From: Axinella damicornis
Taxonomy: Eukaryota; Porifera; Demospongiae; Axinellida; Axinellidae
Length of the DNA: 64,000 nt
Assembly: GCA_963931865.1 (NCBI GenBank)
Contig: OZ007512.1
Location: 13,341,762-13,405,761 of the forward strand
Reading direction: 5' to 3'
Below, piece by piece: positions 22,901 through 32,380 of the stretch. Below the pieces are notes generated by a model. That model saw only the letters and a program-made list of their open reading frames with translations. It ran no database searches and was not told where the DNA came from. How positions within the stretch are numbered: the stretch's first letter is position 1; each line of letters opens with the position of its first letter. The translations under genes and the position numbers were made by a program.

Positions 22901-25900
22901 CATGAAAAACCATGGATTATAGCCTTTGGTCGAGTGCGATTTTTGGCAAAAATGTGACCGGCAGTAAAAACCAATTTCAGGACATCATTTGAAAGCTGTT
23001 TTGATGTTGAACACAATGGCACAATCCCCAGCTTCATATCTCATTCAGACGCATTGATACAACGTCTTTCTTCAGACAATGGATTTACAGAGTAGGAATT
23101 ATGCCAACTAAGAACTATGCTTGGTGTCTTGGGCTAAGAATGAGATATGAAGCTGGGATTTGCACCATTGCGATCAGCATGAATGGAACATTCAGATGAC
23201 GTCAATTTTGCTGTACGTAGGTTGAATTTTGACCCAAAATCATGAAAAACCATGGACTATAGCCTTTGGTCGAGTGCGATTTTGTTGTTCATTTCAAGGA
23301 CATCATAATTATGAAAGCTCTTTTTATGCTGACCACGGCACAATTCCCAGCTTCATATCTCATTCACATACCCATCCATACCTAGTGCAACGTTCTCTTC
23401 CAAGTCGAACGTTCTCTTCCAAGTCTATTCCCAATACCGATTTTGGTTCATTGGTCCATTTTTGGCAGAAATGGCAACATAAATCACCCTATAGTACAGG
23501 AATTCTGTTCTGCCAATGTAGGTTTAATTCAAAAATTGTCTTGTCAAAATGTGCCATAATTATTGGTAGAAAACGGTTTCCAAAAATGTGCCAATTTTGG
23601 CACAAAAACATACCTCATGCAGTGACCTAAGTTTCCCATTTGTGTGAACCGTGCTCTAAGACTGGATAAACTGGAAACCCTAAACGTGATGTTGCTAATG
23701 CTGTAGCCTCGTTCCCAGGCACCGTCTCGGGCCCGGGAATGAGGCTGCTGATTCTGCTACTCTGCTCAAAGTAGTAATTGCTGATTAATTACGTTGAAGC
23801 CTTGTTTGTGGGTTCGTTGTGGGCGCACAGGGTTTCTGTTTTCCAGGCTGAATGCTGCAGTGTATTCAGTGGGGGGCGCTGAGTGGGAGGGTGAGAGGTA
23901 TTGAGCGGTGAATGGCGCATGGTGGCTTGGTCCGGTACTCGGCGTGGTGTCTCTGTTTCCCACAGCTGATGGGATAGGAGGTGGGAAATCTGAGCACATC
24001 AGAGAACGTAATGTTTTGTCTGAGATCACAAATAACTCTGACACCAGTTTGTTCCTCTCTTCCCAGACTATAGAATTGTTATTGCTAATATCAGCTAGGG
24101 ACATCCCCCTTTGGTCCAGTGTAAATTGAGCATTAAAGATTCTCCGTGTGTGCATAATTGAAGCCAGTGGTGTTTGTTAGGCAGGACTGGGCTAGTGACA
24201 GCCTCGTTCCCAGGCCTCCACGCCCAGCTTTTGTTGCTTGTACTGCAAGTGACAAAAACTGGGCATGGCTGTGATGAAGAGCTCAACAACAAATATGAGA
24301 GACAGTGTGAAGGAGTGACAGCGTGAAGGTGTGAGGGTGTGAAGGAGTGACAGCGTGAGGGTGTGAAGGAGTGACAGCGTGAGGGTGTGAAGGAGTGACA
24401 GCGTGAGGGTGTGAAGGAGTGACAGCGTGAGGGTGTGAGGGTGTGAAGGAGTGACATCGTGAGGGTGTGAAGGAGTGACAGCGTGAGGGTGTGAAGGAGT
24501 GACAGCGTGAGGGTGTGAAGGAGTGACAGCGTGAGGGTGTGAAGGAGTGACATCGTGAGGGTGTGAAGGAGTGACAGCGTGAGGTGAAGGAGTGACAGCG
24601 TGAGGGTGTGAAGGAGTGACATCGTGAGGGTGTGAAGGAGTGACATCGTGAGGGTGTGAAGGAGTGACAGCGTGAGGGTGTGAAGGAGTGACAGCGTGAG
24701 GGTGTGAAGGAGTACAGGTATCTACCTAGGCTTGCCACAAAATTCTTTGTATCTGAGGCACGTTTCCTGGAGTTTGGCATTTGTGTGGCAGGATGCACAT
24801 GTGTGGGTGTCCAGAGCCGCGTCATTGTTTACCTGCAAGCCGTGGGCTGCCTGAACTAACTGTGACCATGTGGGGCCACTTTGGGAGTCCATGCCGTGTT
24901 GACATTGCTGAGTTAGTCAAACTTCACTTCTCCCCAAAACATCTGGATGCATTCCCCACGTACAAATAACTACTAATTTAAGCACTTACACTTCCTGTCT
25001 AGGGCCTGGATGCTGCCCTCTGATTGGCTGAATCTTAGCTGAGTATGGTGATTGCATGATGTCATGGTAATGGGATGATGTCATAGACTCCATGATGGCT
25101 AGTTACCCTGAAGCTGTATTCCTGCATATCGAGAGCATCCAATATTTGTAGCCTCTGTCCAAAGTAACCATGGTAACCAATGGATACAAGTAGCAACAAC
25201 AATTAGCTAGAAGGGTATCAGCAGGAGCCCAAAACAGGTGCTCATAAGCTCCTGGTATCAGCAACTGTCTGCTCCCCCTCCCCCCATCCACTGGCAAACA
25301 GGGGCCCCCCTCCCCCTATCCACTCGCAAACAGGGGCTCCCCCTTCCAGCAAACAGACAGGTCAGGGAGCAGCACACCTGTGGTTCTGTGATGATAGCAC
25401 ACAATGCCTGTCTGGTAGCATAGTCTGGGTCTTAGTTTAGCTTTGTCCCTGGTCAGCACCAGTGTCAGCATTGTAGCTAGCCATGGTTGTCATGGCAATG
25501 TGTGCGGTGGTGCACTGGTAGGGTGAGTGTCTGCATGTGCTCAACTCAGGCTCTGTCCTTTTATAAGGCGAACCGCACTTCAACCGAAAAACCATTCAAA
25601 CCCAGGACAGACCTGAGTTGAGCAGTAGACACTCACTCTACCAGTACACCCATTCACCATAGTTCACCACAGCATCCTAAGTCTCCTGATGCACCTGGTG
25701 TGCACAGACACACACTGTCAGCTGAGATCAAAAGCCATCGTTCAACCATATCAGTGATGACACCTGGTGTGTGTGAATACCTCATGCATCCTGAAGGCAA
25801 TCCTGGCATGACACTTCTTGGGAGATGAATTCCAGAATTGGATCAGGCTGCTGGAGGTATTCACACATACCAGGTGTCACTCACGATATGGTTGCATGAC

Positions 25901-26405
25901 AGCTTTTGATCTCAACTGACTGAAAAGATGGTGCTGAATTACACGTACCATAATATTGTCATACCTCACACTCAAGCAGTACCAGTAGCAGGTGAGTGTG
26001 ATTCAAAGGGTCTCATCTCCAGTCAGGTGGGATTTTTAACTCAAGTTATAATTTCGCTGTTCACCAATAGCAATGTCTTTCTCCTCCCTCCTCTTCCTCC
26101 TCCTCCTCCCCCTCCTCCCCTTCCCCCCCTCCCTTCCTCCTCTTCCTCCTCTTCCTCCTCCTCCTCCTCCTCCTCCTCCTCCTCCTCCTCCTCCTCCTCC
26201 TCCTCCTTCCCCTCCTCCTCCTCCTCCTTCCCCTCCCTTCCTCCTCCTCCTCCTCCCCCTCCTCCCTTCCCCCTCCTCCTCCTCCTCCCTTCCTCCTCCA
26301 CACCAGGCACCCTCACCTGGGGATAACACAACCCGCACCTCTCTCCCTACCTCCAAGTACACGCAAGTCGTGATTTATGACCATATCACACGAAGAAAAG
26401 CATAA
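12831..26405 (+). CDS. CFAP299: CFAP299 (cilia- and flagella-associated protein 299, C4orf22)
   Basis: Seven exons join without frame breaks: 12831-12941, 13762-13815, 14468-14544, 15021-15192, 15572-15691, 19191-19265, 26307-26405 (TAA), giving 235 residues against about 233 in human. Family blocks appear in order: [109 protein letters not shown] and [14 protein letters not shown]. All introns are GT..AG. The protein belongs to motile cilia and the sperm flagellum; its molecular task is poorly known. Introns 5 (3.5 kb) and 6 (7 kb, with the N gap) are swollen with repeats. The X-box just upstream suggests RFX control. Copy appears intact. Confidence 0.95.
12959..13051. repeat. Palindrome in CFAP299 intron 1
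   Basis: AGGCCTACGAGATACAGCA, ACAATGCTGGTATGAT and their reverse complements form arms of about 38 bp with one mismatch. A third partial copy, CTGTATCTCGTAGGC, precedes it. Confidence 0.85.
13325..13615 (+). mobile_element. SINE body copy (same family as 32690-33075, opposite strand)
   Basis: Shares AACTAGCTGTAG, GGGACTGGACAGGCACCGTC, ACGTTATTTTC..TAGACCACA and CCGTATCTTCAGGTGGTTCC, in this order, with the reverse complement of 32690-32960. The tRNA-like head is not clear in this copy. Confidence 0.75.
13850..14230 (+). repeat. (CCCT)n-rich tract in CFAP299 intron 2
   Basis: CTCCCTCC arrays interrupted by CTTCC and CTACC variants, sense-strand pyrimidine. It lies in the middle of the intron, ending about 240 bases before the next exon. 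Confidence 0.9.
14580..15018 (+). repeat. Pyrimidine-rich tract up to the exon 4 acceptor
   Basis: Almost 440 bases of C/T-rich sequence fill nearly all of CFAP299 intron 3 and end in the acceptor CTCGCACAG at 15020. Confidence 0.9.
15404..15570 (+). repeat. (CA)n-rich tract up to the exon 5 acceptor
   Basis: Long ACACAC arrays with CTACTCACAC interruptions end in CACCTCACAG, the acceptor of the exon at 15572. Confidence 0.9.
16917..16955 (+). repeat. T-run followed by G-run
   Basis: About 15 T followed by about 24 G. One of several long G or C homopolymers in the window (also about 18421-18445, 33787-33816, 46743-46777 and 57782-57805). Confidence 0.9.
17014..17096. mobile_element. Hairpin element, GCCTCGTTCCCAGG family
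   Basis: Arms AGCCTCATACCCAGGCCTTC and AGAAGGCCTGGGTACGAGG with a CAAGCGACAAACG core. Flanks CCATTACGT and CCGTTATGC agree at 7 of 9 positions, a probable old 9-bp target duplication. Confidence 0.75.
17402..17472 (+). repeat. Tandem repeat, 21-bp unit, about 3 copies
   Basis: CATCAAGAATGTTAATCAGA repeats with small changes. Confidence 0.9.
17594..17656. mobile_element. Hairpin element, GCCTCGTTCCCAGG family
   Basis: CCTCATTCCCAGGCTCC pairs with GGAGCCTGGGAACGAGG around a CG-rich loop. Confidence 0.75.
17877..17956 (+). repeat. Tandem duplication, 34-bp unit, 2 copies
   Basis: TTTGCTGCCTATTATAGGCT, then GGAGGAGGAGAGGA, occurs twice in a row, identical. Confidence 0.9.
18488..18593. mobile_element. 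Hairpin element with 9-bp target duplication
   Basis: Perfect arms of about 50 bp: TAGCCTCGTTCCCAGTCCCC and CGCCCAGCGTTTCGTCGCTT fold onto their complements around a TTATC loop. The direct flanks are ATCAGACAA on both sides, a clean 9-bp target duplication. This is the best-preserved copy in the window. Confidence 0.9.
19266..19472 (+). repeat. (GGGA)n tract directly after the exon 6 donor
   Basis: GAGGGAGGGAGG arrays begin at the donor GTGAGAGGGAGG. This is the only large tract of this type in a CFAP299 intron that is purine-rich on the sense strand; it sits at the 5' end. Confidence 0.9.
19722..19972 (+). repeat. Minisatellite, 28-bp unit, about 9 copies
   Basis: CTGATCTCTATGGTGACCAG plus TAACAGCC repeated almost without change; one copy lacks TAT and one has GTAGCAG. 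Confidence 0.95.
20768..21085 (+). repeat. Diverged tandem repeat, about 120 bp
   Basis: CTGATTGGTCAGTTGC, CTGATTGGTTGGTTGC and CTGATTGGTCGGTTCG recur at about 110-bp spacing, with TGTGTGGAGCCA and GTCACGTGAC blocks between them. Confidence 0.55.
21301..21500. other. Assembly gap (200 N)
   Basis: Exactly 200 N, probably a placeholder. It lies in CFAP299 intron 6, so the true intron length is unknown. Confidence 1.
22190..22350 (+). repeat. Interspersed repeat (CACATTTTGGAAACCATTTT family)
   Basis: Shares CACATTTTGGAAACCATTTT, AGGGTGACTGATGTGCCATT and nearby strings with 62655-62790 and, inverted, with 23450-23620. Confidence 0.75.
22436..22628. mobile_element. Long near-perfect palindrome (fold-back element)
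   Basis: Arms of about 93 bp: GCCCAGTGTATTAGCTCGCA, then CCAACCGAATAAATATTTCA through to CACTGATGAGGGCCACTGTA, with few mismatches and a loop of a few T. No coding potential. GTCGAAACGTCTGTTTCAAA in the right arm recalls GTCGAAACGTTGG in the fold-back at 43097-43235. Confidence 0.85.
22668..22752. mobile_element. Hairpin element, variant with CTTCTACA stem
   Basis: CCCAGGCCTTCTACATCTCC and CAGTTTTTGATC pair with GATCAAAAACTG and GTGTAGAAGGCCTG. A second copy of this variant is at 50248-50338. Confidence 0.75.
22786..23050 (+). mobile_element. Inverted-repeat element of about 270 bp (GATATGAAGCTGGGATT family)
   Basis: Starts ATCTTGGGCTAGGAATGAGA, TATGAAGCTGGGATTTGCAC and ends with the near complement (CCCAGCTTCATATCTCATTC), giving inverted ends of about 60 bp. 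The core has TTGAATTTTGACCC and CATGAAAAACCATGG. No coding potential: a MITE-like non-autonomous element. Confidence 0.85.
23121..23376 (+). mobile_element. Inverted-repeat element, GATATGAAGCTGGGATT family (partly deleted core)
   Basis: Same ends and order of blocks as 22786-23050, with part of the core missing. It follows the first copy directly after a short spacer, as in the array at 29.6-30.7 kb. Confidence 0.8.
23450..23620 (-). repeat. Interspersed repeat (CACATTTTGGAAACCATTTT family), inverted copy
   Basis: Reverse complement of the pattern at 22190-22350. The string before it (CCCAATACCGATTTTGGTTC) recurs inverted at 63855-63875, so element and neighbour form a composite seen twice. 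Confidence 0.7.
23705..23750. mobile_element. Small hairpin element, GCCTCGTTCCCAGG family
   Basis: TAGCCTCGTTCCCAGGCACC pairs with CCCGGGAATGAGGCT. Confidence 0.65.
24201..24272. mobile_element. Degraded hairpin element, GCCTCGTTCCCAGG family
   Basis: AGCCTCGTTCCCAGGCCTCC with a CTTGTACTGCAAGTGACAAA core; the right end has decayed. Confidence 0.6.
24297..24716 (+). repeat. Minisatellite, 24-bp unit, about 17 copies
   Basis: AGTGACAGCGTGAGGGTGTG plus AAGG, with scattered CAGCG/CATCG variants and two units of odd length. Long ORFs across it are repeat artefacts. Confidence 0.95.
25498..25648. repeat. Fold-back made of two opposed tRNA-like heads
   Basis: CACTGGTAGGGTGAGTGTCT..TGCTCAACTCAGG on the left is mirrored by CCTGAGTTGAGCAGTAGACA..CTCTACCAGTAC on the right. 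Read on the minus strand the right arm looks like a tRNA: A-box-like ACTGGTAGAGTGAGTG and B-box-like GGGTTTGAATGG. Confidence 0.6.
25706..25925. mobile_element. Fold-back element with arms of about 66 bp
   Basis: GTCAGCTGAGATCAAAAGCC..ACCATATC..GACACCTGGTGTGTGTGAAT is mirrored by ATTCACACATACCAGGTGTC..GATATGGT..GCTTTTGATCTCAACTGAC. The loop is about 75 bp and non-coding. Confidence 0.8.
26080..26300 (+). repeat. (CCT)n/(CCCT)n tract before the last CFAP299 exon
   Basis: CTCCTCCTC arrays on the sense strand end just before the acceptor CCACACCAG at 26306. Confidence 0.9.
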
Positions 26406-26611
26406 GAAACACTACAAGCATCCCTGCCCTGCTTCTTGCTCCTTCTTCCCTCCATCCCTCCATTGATTCCATTGTCCCTCCCTCCCTCCCTCCCTCCCTC
26501 TATAAATATTGCCATTTTAACCACAATGTTATTGTAATGTAATGCTCAAACTCGTTAGTTAATCAGCATTTCAAAGTTCTGCTCCATAATTATAACTGAA
26601 CAGTACAACCC

Positions 26612-26655
26612 TTTAGCCTCGTTCCCAGGCTCCCCCCAGCCTGGGAACGAGGCTA
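26612..26655. mobile_element. Minimal hairpin element, GCCTCGTTCCCAGG family
   Basis: TAGCCTCGTTCCCAGGCTCC and its complement GCCTGGGAACGAGGCTA are separated by only a few C. Perfect arms; no clear target duplication. Confidence 0.8.
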
Positions 26656-27687
26656 AGAAGTCTTCACATAGGAATTGGAACTTACGTAATGCATGTCCAA
26701 TCTGGCAGTTCAGTCTTGATCCTTGAGTCACATGACTTGCACATGACTTGCTCTACTGTATGTATCTGAAGAATTTTACATGAACAAAATTCAGCTCTGT
26801 AGATGGTTAAACTAGTGAGTCATTTAGCGTACCACCTCTGAGCAAGTCCTGTGAGCCTAGCAACGCAGTGGATGGGTCATTATCCTCCTCAGAATGGGAA
26901 CACACCAGCAAGTAAACAATCTGGTGTCCTCAGAAACAACTTCTAATTCAAAGACAGCTACTTCGCTAATCAGGAGGTACAAGTGTAGACAACTTTGTTG
27001 CCTCGTAATTACCCCGTGCGCATGCGCAGCAGGGGGTAGAGTGATCGGTTTGTGTCTGTCCGTCTGTCCGCAGTCCAAGCGCTGTTTGAGCAGTGAAGGC
27101 CTTATTGAAGGCTTATTTCAGGATAGAAGTGTCAGAATTCAGAAAATACTAGCGTCTACATAACTCACAGACCAGAGATCTACTCGAGAGGCTGAGAAAA
27201 GCTGCGTGAAAGTCGTGCTTCTAATTTATACAATTTGACCACACCCAATTTCTAACATTACTGCCACAACTTACGGTATCTCATTCTGCATGCTGACATC
27301 GCTGTATTATCCATGAGCTAGCTCATCGTGCATGCAGCGGCTGTATGAATAGGCCTATAGCTGTCAAGTCAAAGTTGCGCACGGGGTACGTGCTCTGCTG
27401 AGCACCTCTAGTTAATTATAAGTTATCAGGAACTACTTGACTCAGTATACAGGTTGTTTATTTATTGTTTGTATTGGCTTCTGCAAGAGCAAATGAGTAG
27501 ACCACGCCCCCACGGACTACTTCTGCTAAGCACATAGCCCTGTGCTGTTGCAGTCAAACTCAGCATTGAACAACACAGTCTATATTATCTCACGCTTACG
27601 GTATTACAGTTTGCACAAAGGTAGTGCAAAATAACCTGGTGTACGTGTATATCTTTGCTTACCTCCTACCTCTGTGGATTCTGTATA

Positions 27688-27806
27688 TCTCTGTGATATT
27701 CTAGGATACTAGTATCTGTCTAATGTAAGCCGCCATGATATTCTAGTATACTAGAATTGGTTCAGTGTATCACAGTGATATTCTAGTATACTAGTATCTG
27801 TCCTAT
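27688..27806 (+). repeat. Diverged tandem repeat with palindromic TTCTAGTATACTAGTA core
   Basis: Three units of about 45-55 bp, each with GTGATATTCTAGTATACTAG or a close variant. Confidence 0.75.
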
Positions 27807-27854
27807 GTAGGTTCTGTATCTCTGCTGGGTGGGGGGCAAGGTCAGGCCTATGAC

Positions 27855-27945
27855 TAGCCTCGGTCCCAGGCTCTCTCCTCAAAAAACAGCGGGAGAGCCT
27901 GGGAACGAGGCTAGCCTATAACTAGCCTCGTTCCCAGGCTCTCAT
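27855..27945. mobile_element. Hairpin element plus a second half-copy
   Basis: TAGCCTCGGTCCCAGGCTCT pairs with GAGCCTGGGAACGAGGCTAG; another left end, TAGCCTCGTTCCCAGGCTCT, follows immediately. Confidence 0.75.
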
Positions 27946-28744
27946 TCTCAGAACAGGGCTAGCCTATAACATGCCAGTGCCAGTGTGTTAATACTTGTTT
28001 ACTGTCCAAACCCGGTAACCATGCAATAAATTAGATTTTAAAATAGTCACATTGTAAATTACATTATAAACAGGTTGTAAACATCAATTAGCAAAACAAA
28101 CAAAAGATGGACCTGATTGTCTAATGTTACTAATGTTACCAGGCAACTGTCATCTGTTTACAATCCCAAATTGCACCAATCCAACTGGGTAGGATCAGCT
28201 TACCCCCAGCCACCATAATTGAGTTGCTGCTAATGATCTCCAGTGACAATGTCTGCCATGCTGGTATTCTGCTGCTAAATGCACGCACGTACGTAATGGT
28301 ATTTCCTATAAATGGAACACGCAATAATTTCCCCTAATGCACTCCCCGTATTGCCTGTTGTCGAGGCGTGACTGAATGGGCGGTGCTGATTGGTTTCTTC
28401 CGGCTTTATGTATATAGCACAGATGGTTGTTTAGCTAATTACAATAATGTTTGTTCATCAGGTGGACAGATGGTGGACACACGGTAAGGGGGGGTCCAAT
28501 GAAGAATCTCGATGCCCTTTCTTGTACTGTCCGTCCAAAGGCTGGATGTCAGAGCGACAGCAAGGCAAACGATCAATACCATTCGTGTTCACAACGCTGG
28601 GGAAGGATCGACGCGAAACAGGTATTATAATACCCTCCGTGTGTCTACCATCTGCTATGTAGCTGGCGTCATTGCATGTGACCAGATCTCCTGGCCTGGC
28701 CCCCGCTGTATTTACACACTGCAGGTGATCAAATACTGGCAGTG

Positions 28745-28936
28745 GGAATGGCCTGGGAACGAGGCTAGGGAACGAGGCTAGGAATAGCCTGGGAATGAGG
28801 CTAGGGAACGAGGCTAGGAATGGGCCTGGGAACGAGGCTAGGGAACGAGGCTAGGAATGGCCTGGGAACGAGGCTAGGGAACGAGGCTAGGAATGGCCTG
28901 GGAACGAGGCTAGGAATAGCCTGGGAATGAGGCTAA
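28745..28936 (+). repeat. Tandem array of hairpin-element right ends
   Basis: GGCCTGGGAACGAGGCTAGG and GAACGAGGCTAGGAATGGCC repeat about ten times in one direction with no left ends: the terminal sequence of the hairpin family expanded as a minisatellite. Confidence 0.85.
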
Positions 28937-29627
28937 GTGATTTGCATTACCAGGAGTGCAATGCGGTTGACACTTGTACATTATGATAATGATTTCTACC
29001 TGCTGCGGCATCTGTTTATTAATCTTCAAACCATAACAACTTATCAATACCAATTACCTGCCATCTTAAACTCGGTAATTGGATCACATCGGTAATGAAT
29101 CCGCAAGTTATTCACCACAAGAATGTTAATTTAGTCTTCACACTTTAAGGAGTTCCTAAGTACACTTGAATTAATACCTAATGTTACTGAGAAACTCGTT
29201 CTTAAGTTGATTTTGGGCCCACGCTCGCCCACGCCAATAGGGAACTGAAAATGGACTAGAAAATTCTTATTAGATCTAGTTAGCTAATCGGCTAATGAGG
29301 TAGCCTCGTTCCCAGCCTCACCCACTATCCTCATTCCGCTGACGCCCACTACCTTTTGTCGTTTGCAACGTGTGACCTGATTTACGAAAAGAACCACTTC
29401 ATACGATTTCCATAATAGGGCACTGTTTCAGCGCAATTGGTTTGCATGGACTTGTCGAATTAGTTTCATCGTCTTGCTAGAAACTCCAAGACAACAGCTA
29501 CAATCCTTCGACCTTGTGCTGTTCCATTATGAACTGCAACAATTTTTTGTCTGTTGCCATAGCAACCCATTTGCATTGTTAGCCTCATTCCCAGAAGGCC
29601 TAGGCTAGACATGTACTATGCTATGCT

Positions 29628-30745
29628 AGGTATCTTGGGCTAGGAATGAGATATGAAGCTGGGATTTGCACCATTGTGATCAGCATGAATAGAGCATTCC
29701 AATGATGCCAATTTTGCTGTAGGTTGAATTTTGACCCAAAATCATGAAAAACCATGGACCTTTGGTCGAGTGCGATTTTTGGCAAAAATGTGACCGACAG
29801 TAAAAACCAATTTTAGGACCTCATTTGAAAGCTGTTTTCATGCTGATCACAATGGCACAATCCCCAGCTTCATATCTCATTCTCATCCCAAGATATAATT
29901 GTGTCTTTTGTTTGACACTGGATACACGGTGAAGGAATTAGGCCAAAAGTTTGGGCTATGTACTATGCTAGGTATCTTCGGCTAGGAATGAGATATGAAG
30001 CTGGGATTTGCACCATTGTGATCAGCATGAATGGAGCATTCCAATGATGCCAATTTTGCTGTAGGTTGAATTTTGACCCAAAATCATGAAAAACCATGGA
30101 TTATATATAGCCTTTGGTCGAGTGCGATTTTTGGCAAAAATGTGACCGACAGTAAAAACCAATTTTAGGACCTCATTTGAAAGCTGTTTTCATGCTGATC
30201 ACAATGGCACAATCCCCAGCTTCATATCTCATTCTCATCCCAAGATATAATGATTGTGTCTTTTGTTTGACACTGGATACACGGTGAAGGAATTAGGCCA
30301 AAAGTTTGGGCTATGTACTATACAAGGTACCTTGGGCTAGGAATGAGATATGAAGCTGGGATTTGCACCATTGTGATCAGCATGAATAGAGCATTCCAAT
30401 GATGCCAATTTTGCTGTAGGTTGAATTTTGACCCAAAATCATGAAAAACCATGGACCTTTGGTCGAGTGCGATTTTTGGCAAAAATGTGACCGACAGTAA
30501 AAACCAATTTTAGGACCTCATTTGAAAGCTGTTTTCATGCTGATCACAATGGCACAATCCCCAGCTTCATATCTCATTCTCATCCCAAGATATAATGATT
30601 GTGTCTTTTGTTTGACACTGGATACACGGTGAAGGAATTAGGCCAAAAGTTTGGGCTATGTACTATGCTAGGTATCTTCGGCTAGGAATGAGATATGAAG
30701 CTGGGATTCGCACCATTGTGATCAGCATGAATGGAACATTCCAAA
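29628..30745 (+). mobile_element. Tandem array of GATATGAAGCTGGGATT elements (3 full, 1 partial)
   Basis: Units start at about 29628, 29971, 30326 and 30671, spacing 342-355 bp. Each has a 270-bp element with inverted ends plus a conserved spacer (GTGTCTTTTGTTTGACACTG, then GATACACGGTGAAGGAATTA). Units are almost identical. The last copy is broken off after GAATGGAACATTCC. Confidence 0.9.
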
Positions 30746-31158
30746 TGACCCTTTACAATGAACAATCTAATGCAAGAGATGTGATTCCTGGAATTTTCAG
30801 CTAATCCATGAATAGATTGTGGATGAGAGGACATTCCGAATAATGGACACCCATTACAAGGGACTGAGAAAGTCTGTCACGTATGGCATCTTAATATATG
30901 AGCTACTATATATAGCCTTCTTAGAAACGCAACGAAATTGTCCATTACGTCATTTTCTAGTAAGGACCATTTCACAACTATGTGGCTAATCTAGCAGACA
31001 GTATCAATTAGCCGGCAACTCAATTATGGCCGCTGGTGTAATCCGATCCCGGAGGCGGCTGGAAGAAGCTTCATTGTCCGTAGCCGGCTGGTGTACAGCC
31101 GTTGCAAAGTTCTTTGTCCGTGTAGCCAGCCACTCTGACGCACAAGAGCAGAGTTAGA

Positions 31159-31247
31159 GCTAGCCTCGTTCCCAGGCCCCGCCCAGCTTTCGTCGCTTAC
31201 AGTACAGAATTTTTGTTCGCGTGTAGGAGAGCCTGGGAACAAGGCTA
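31159..31247. mobile_element. Hairpin element, GCCTCGTTCCCAGG family
   Basis: TAGCCTCGTTCCCAGGCCCC, core GCTTTCGTCGCTTACAGTAC, right end GAGCCTGGGAACAAGGCTA. Confidence 0.75.
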
Positions 31248-31362
31248 TGCCCGAGTTACATGCTATAAAGAAATAAATTATACATGTGGATGGAGTTGAC
31301 ATCGCTTACACTGAGGTTTCAATTCCTGCACAAAGTGGTTTAACAATCTATGCCCATATAGG

Positions 31363-31404
31363 GTAGCCTCGTTCCCAGATCCCATGCAGCCTGGGAACGA
31401 GGTT
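31363..31404. mobile_element. Minimal hairpin element with likely target duplication
   Basis: AGCCTCGTTCCCAGATCCCA pairs with GCCTGGGAACGAGGTT. The flanks CATATAGGGT and TATATAGGGT match at nine positions. Confidence 0.75.
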
Positions 31405-32104
31405 GTATATAGGGTGATGATGCATTATTGTTCTACCCTCTACTTGACCATTTCTGCACCTAAAGGCAGTAAAGGCAGGGGGTATCACCAGGGTAACCCC
31501 CAACAAGTTCTGAAAACACAACAGCTTATTTGGAGAACTCGGATTGTCTTGTCAGATGTTGAGGGTGTCTGCAAACGTTATTATGACGAGTCCCGACTGC
31601 TACTGTGTTAAATATGAGCATACTTCCTTCCTCTCCTTATGTCCGTTGCCGCTAATAAGCGCATACTCATAATAAGCTTTCTTGCTGCTGCATGCGATAA
31701 GCACATGCACCTATTAACCAGTCTCTACGGTAGCAAGTAATTACCTTCCTTGTTTGTGTGTTTAACTTGAGGGATAGCACCGAACTTGGGGGCAGGGTTT
31801 CTTCAAGGAGGATCGGAATGTCCAGATTAATACTATGGCAGTTGGGACTCGTCTAATTATGTTTGCAGACACCCTCAACACCTGATGAGACAACCCTAGC
31901 TCTCCAAATAAGCAGTTAATATTTGTGTGTGTTTTCAGGACTTGTTAGGGAGTCAAGGTTGTAACATGGCAGTCGGGACTCATCATAATAAGCTGTTAAT
32001 AATATTAAGAGGGTGTTGTCACTTGTTGGGGGGTACCCTGGTGATGTCCCCTGTCTGCAGGTATAGTCAACTGCAGGGTAAAACTTCATCACCCTATATG
32101 CAGC
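31405..32104. mobile_element. Fold-back element with long imperfect arms
   Basis: Left arm 31405-31605 (TATATAGGGTGATGA.., ATCACCAGGGTAACCCCCAA, CAGCTTATTTGGAGA, TTGAGGGTGTCTGCAAAC, GACGAGTCCCGACTGC) is mirrored, with an extra block, by 31836-32104. The ends read TATAGGGTGATGA and its complement. Non-coding. Confidence 0.8.
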
Positions 32105-32146
32105 CTCGTTCCCAGGCCACATGGGACATATGGGAACGAGGCTACC
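32103..32146. mobile_element. Hairpin element inserted at the end of the fold-back element
   Basis: GCCTCGTTCCCAGGCCACAT and CATATGGGAACGAGGCT; the flanks both read ACCCTATAT, a 9-bp target duplication made from the end of the fold-back element. Confidence 0.8.
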
Positions 32147-32380
32147 CTATATAATTACATACACAAGAAAGCAAAAAGTTTTCTCCGAAGAACTAAAATA
32201 AGATTTAGTGATGGCCTATCATCATGTGATCGGGCATATCCGACCTCTTGAAAAAGCAAAGAAACGAGGGGTTACACATCCTCAATCCCTTCCGATTGTT
32301 CTCGACCGTTAAACCACTTCGCACAGGAATTGAAACCTCGTTGTAAACATTTAAACAATGTGAATTCCATAATATTATAC

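Noticed and set aside
19722..24716. Regular short repeats that could suggest a CRISPR array
   Set aside because: Units are contiguous with no unique spacers, and the genome is animal.
24095..24825. Antisense ORFs of about 180 codons rich in HTLTLSLL and CHSFTPSR
   Set aside because: Products of the 24-bp minisatellite.
28447..28662. ORF of 71 codons that looks exon-like
   Set aside because: No family resemblance and no partner exon nearby.
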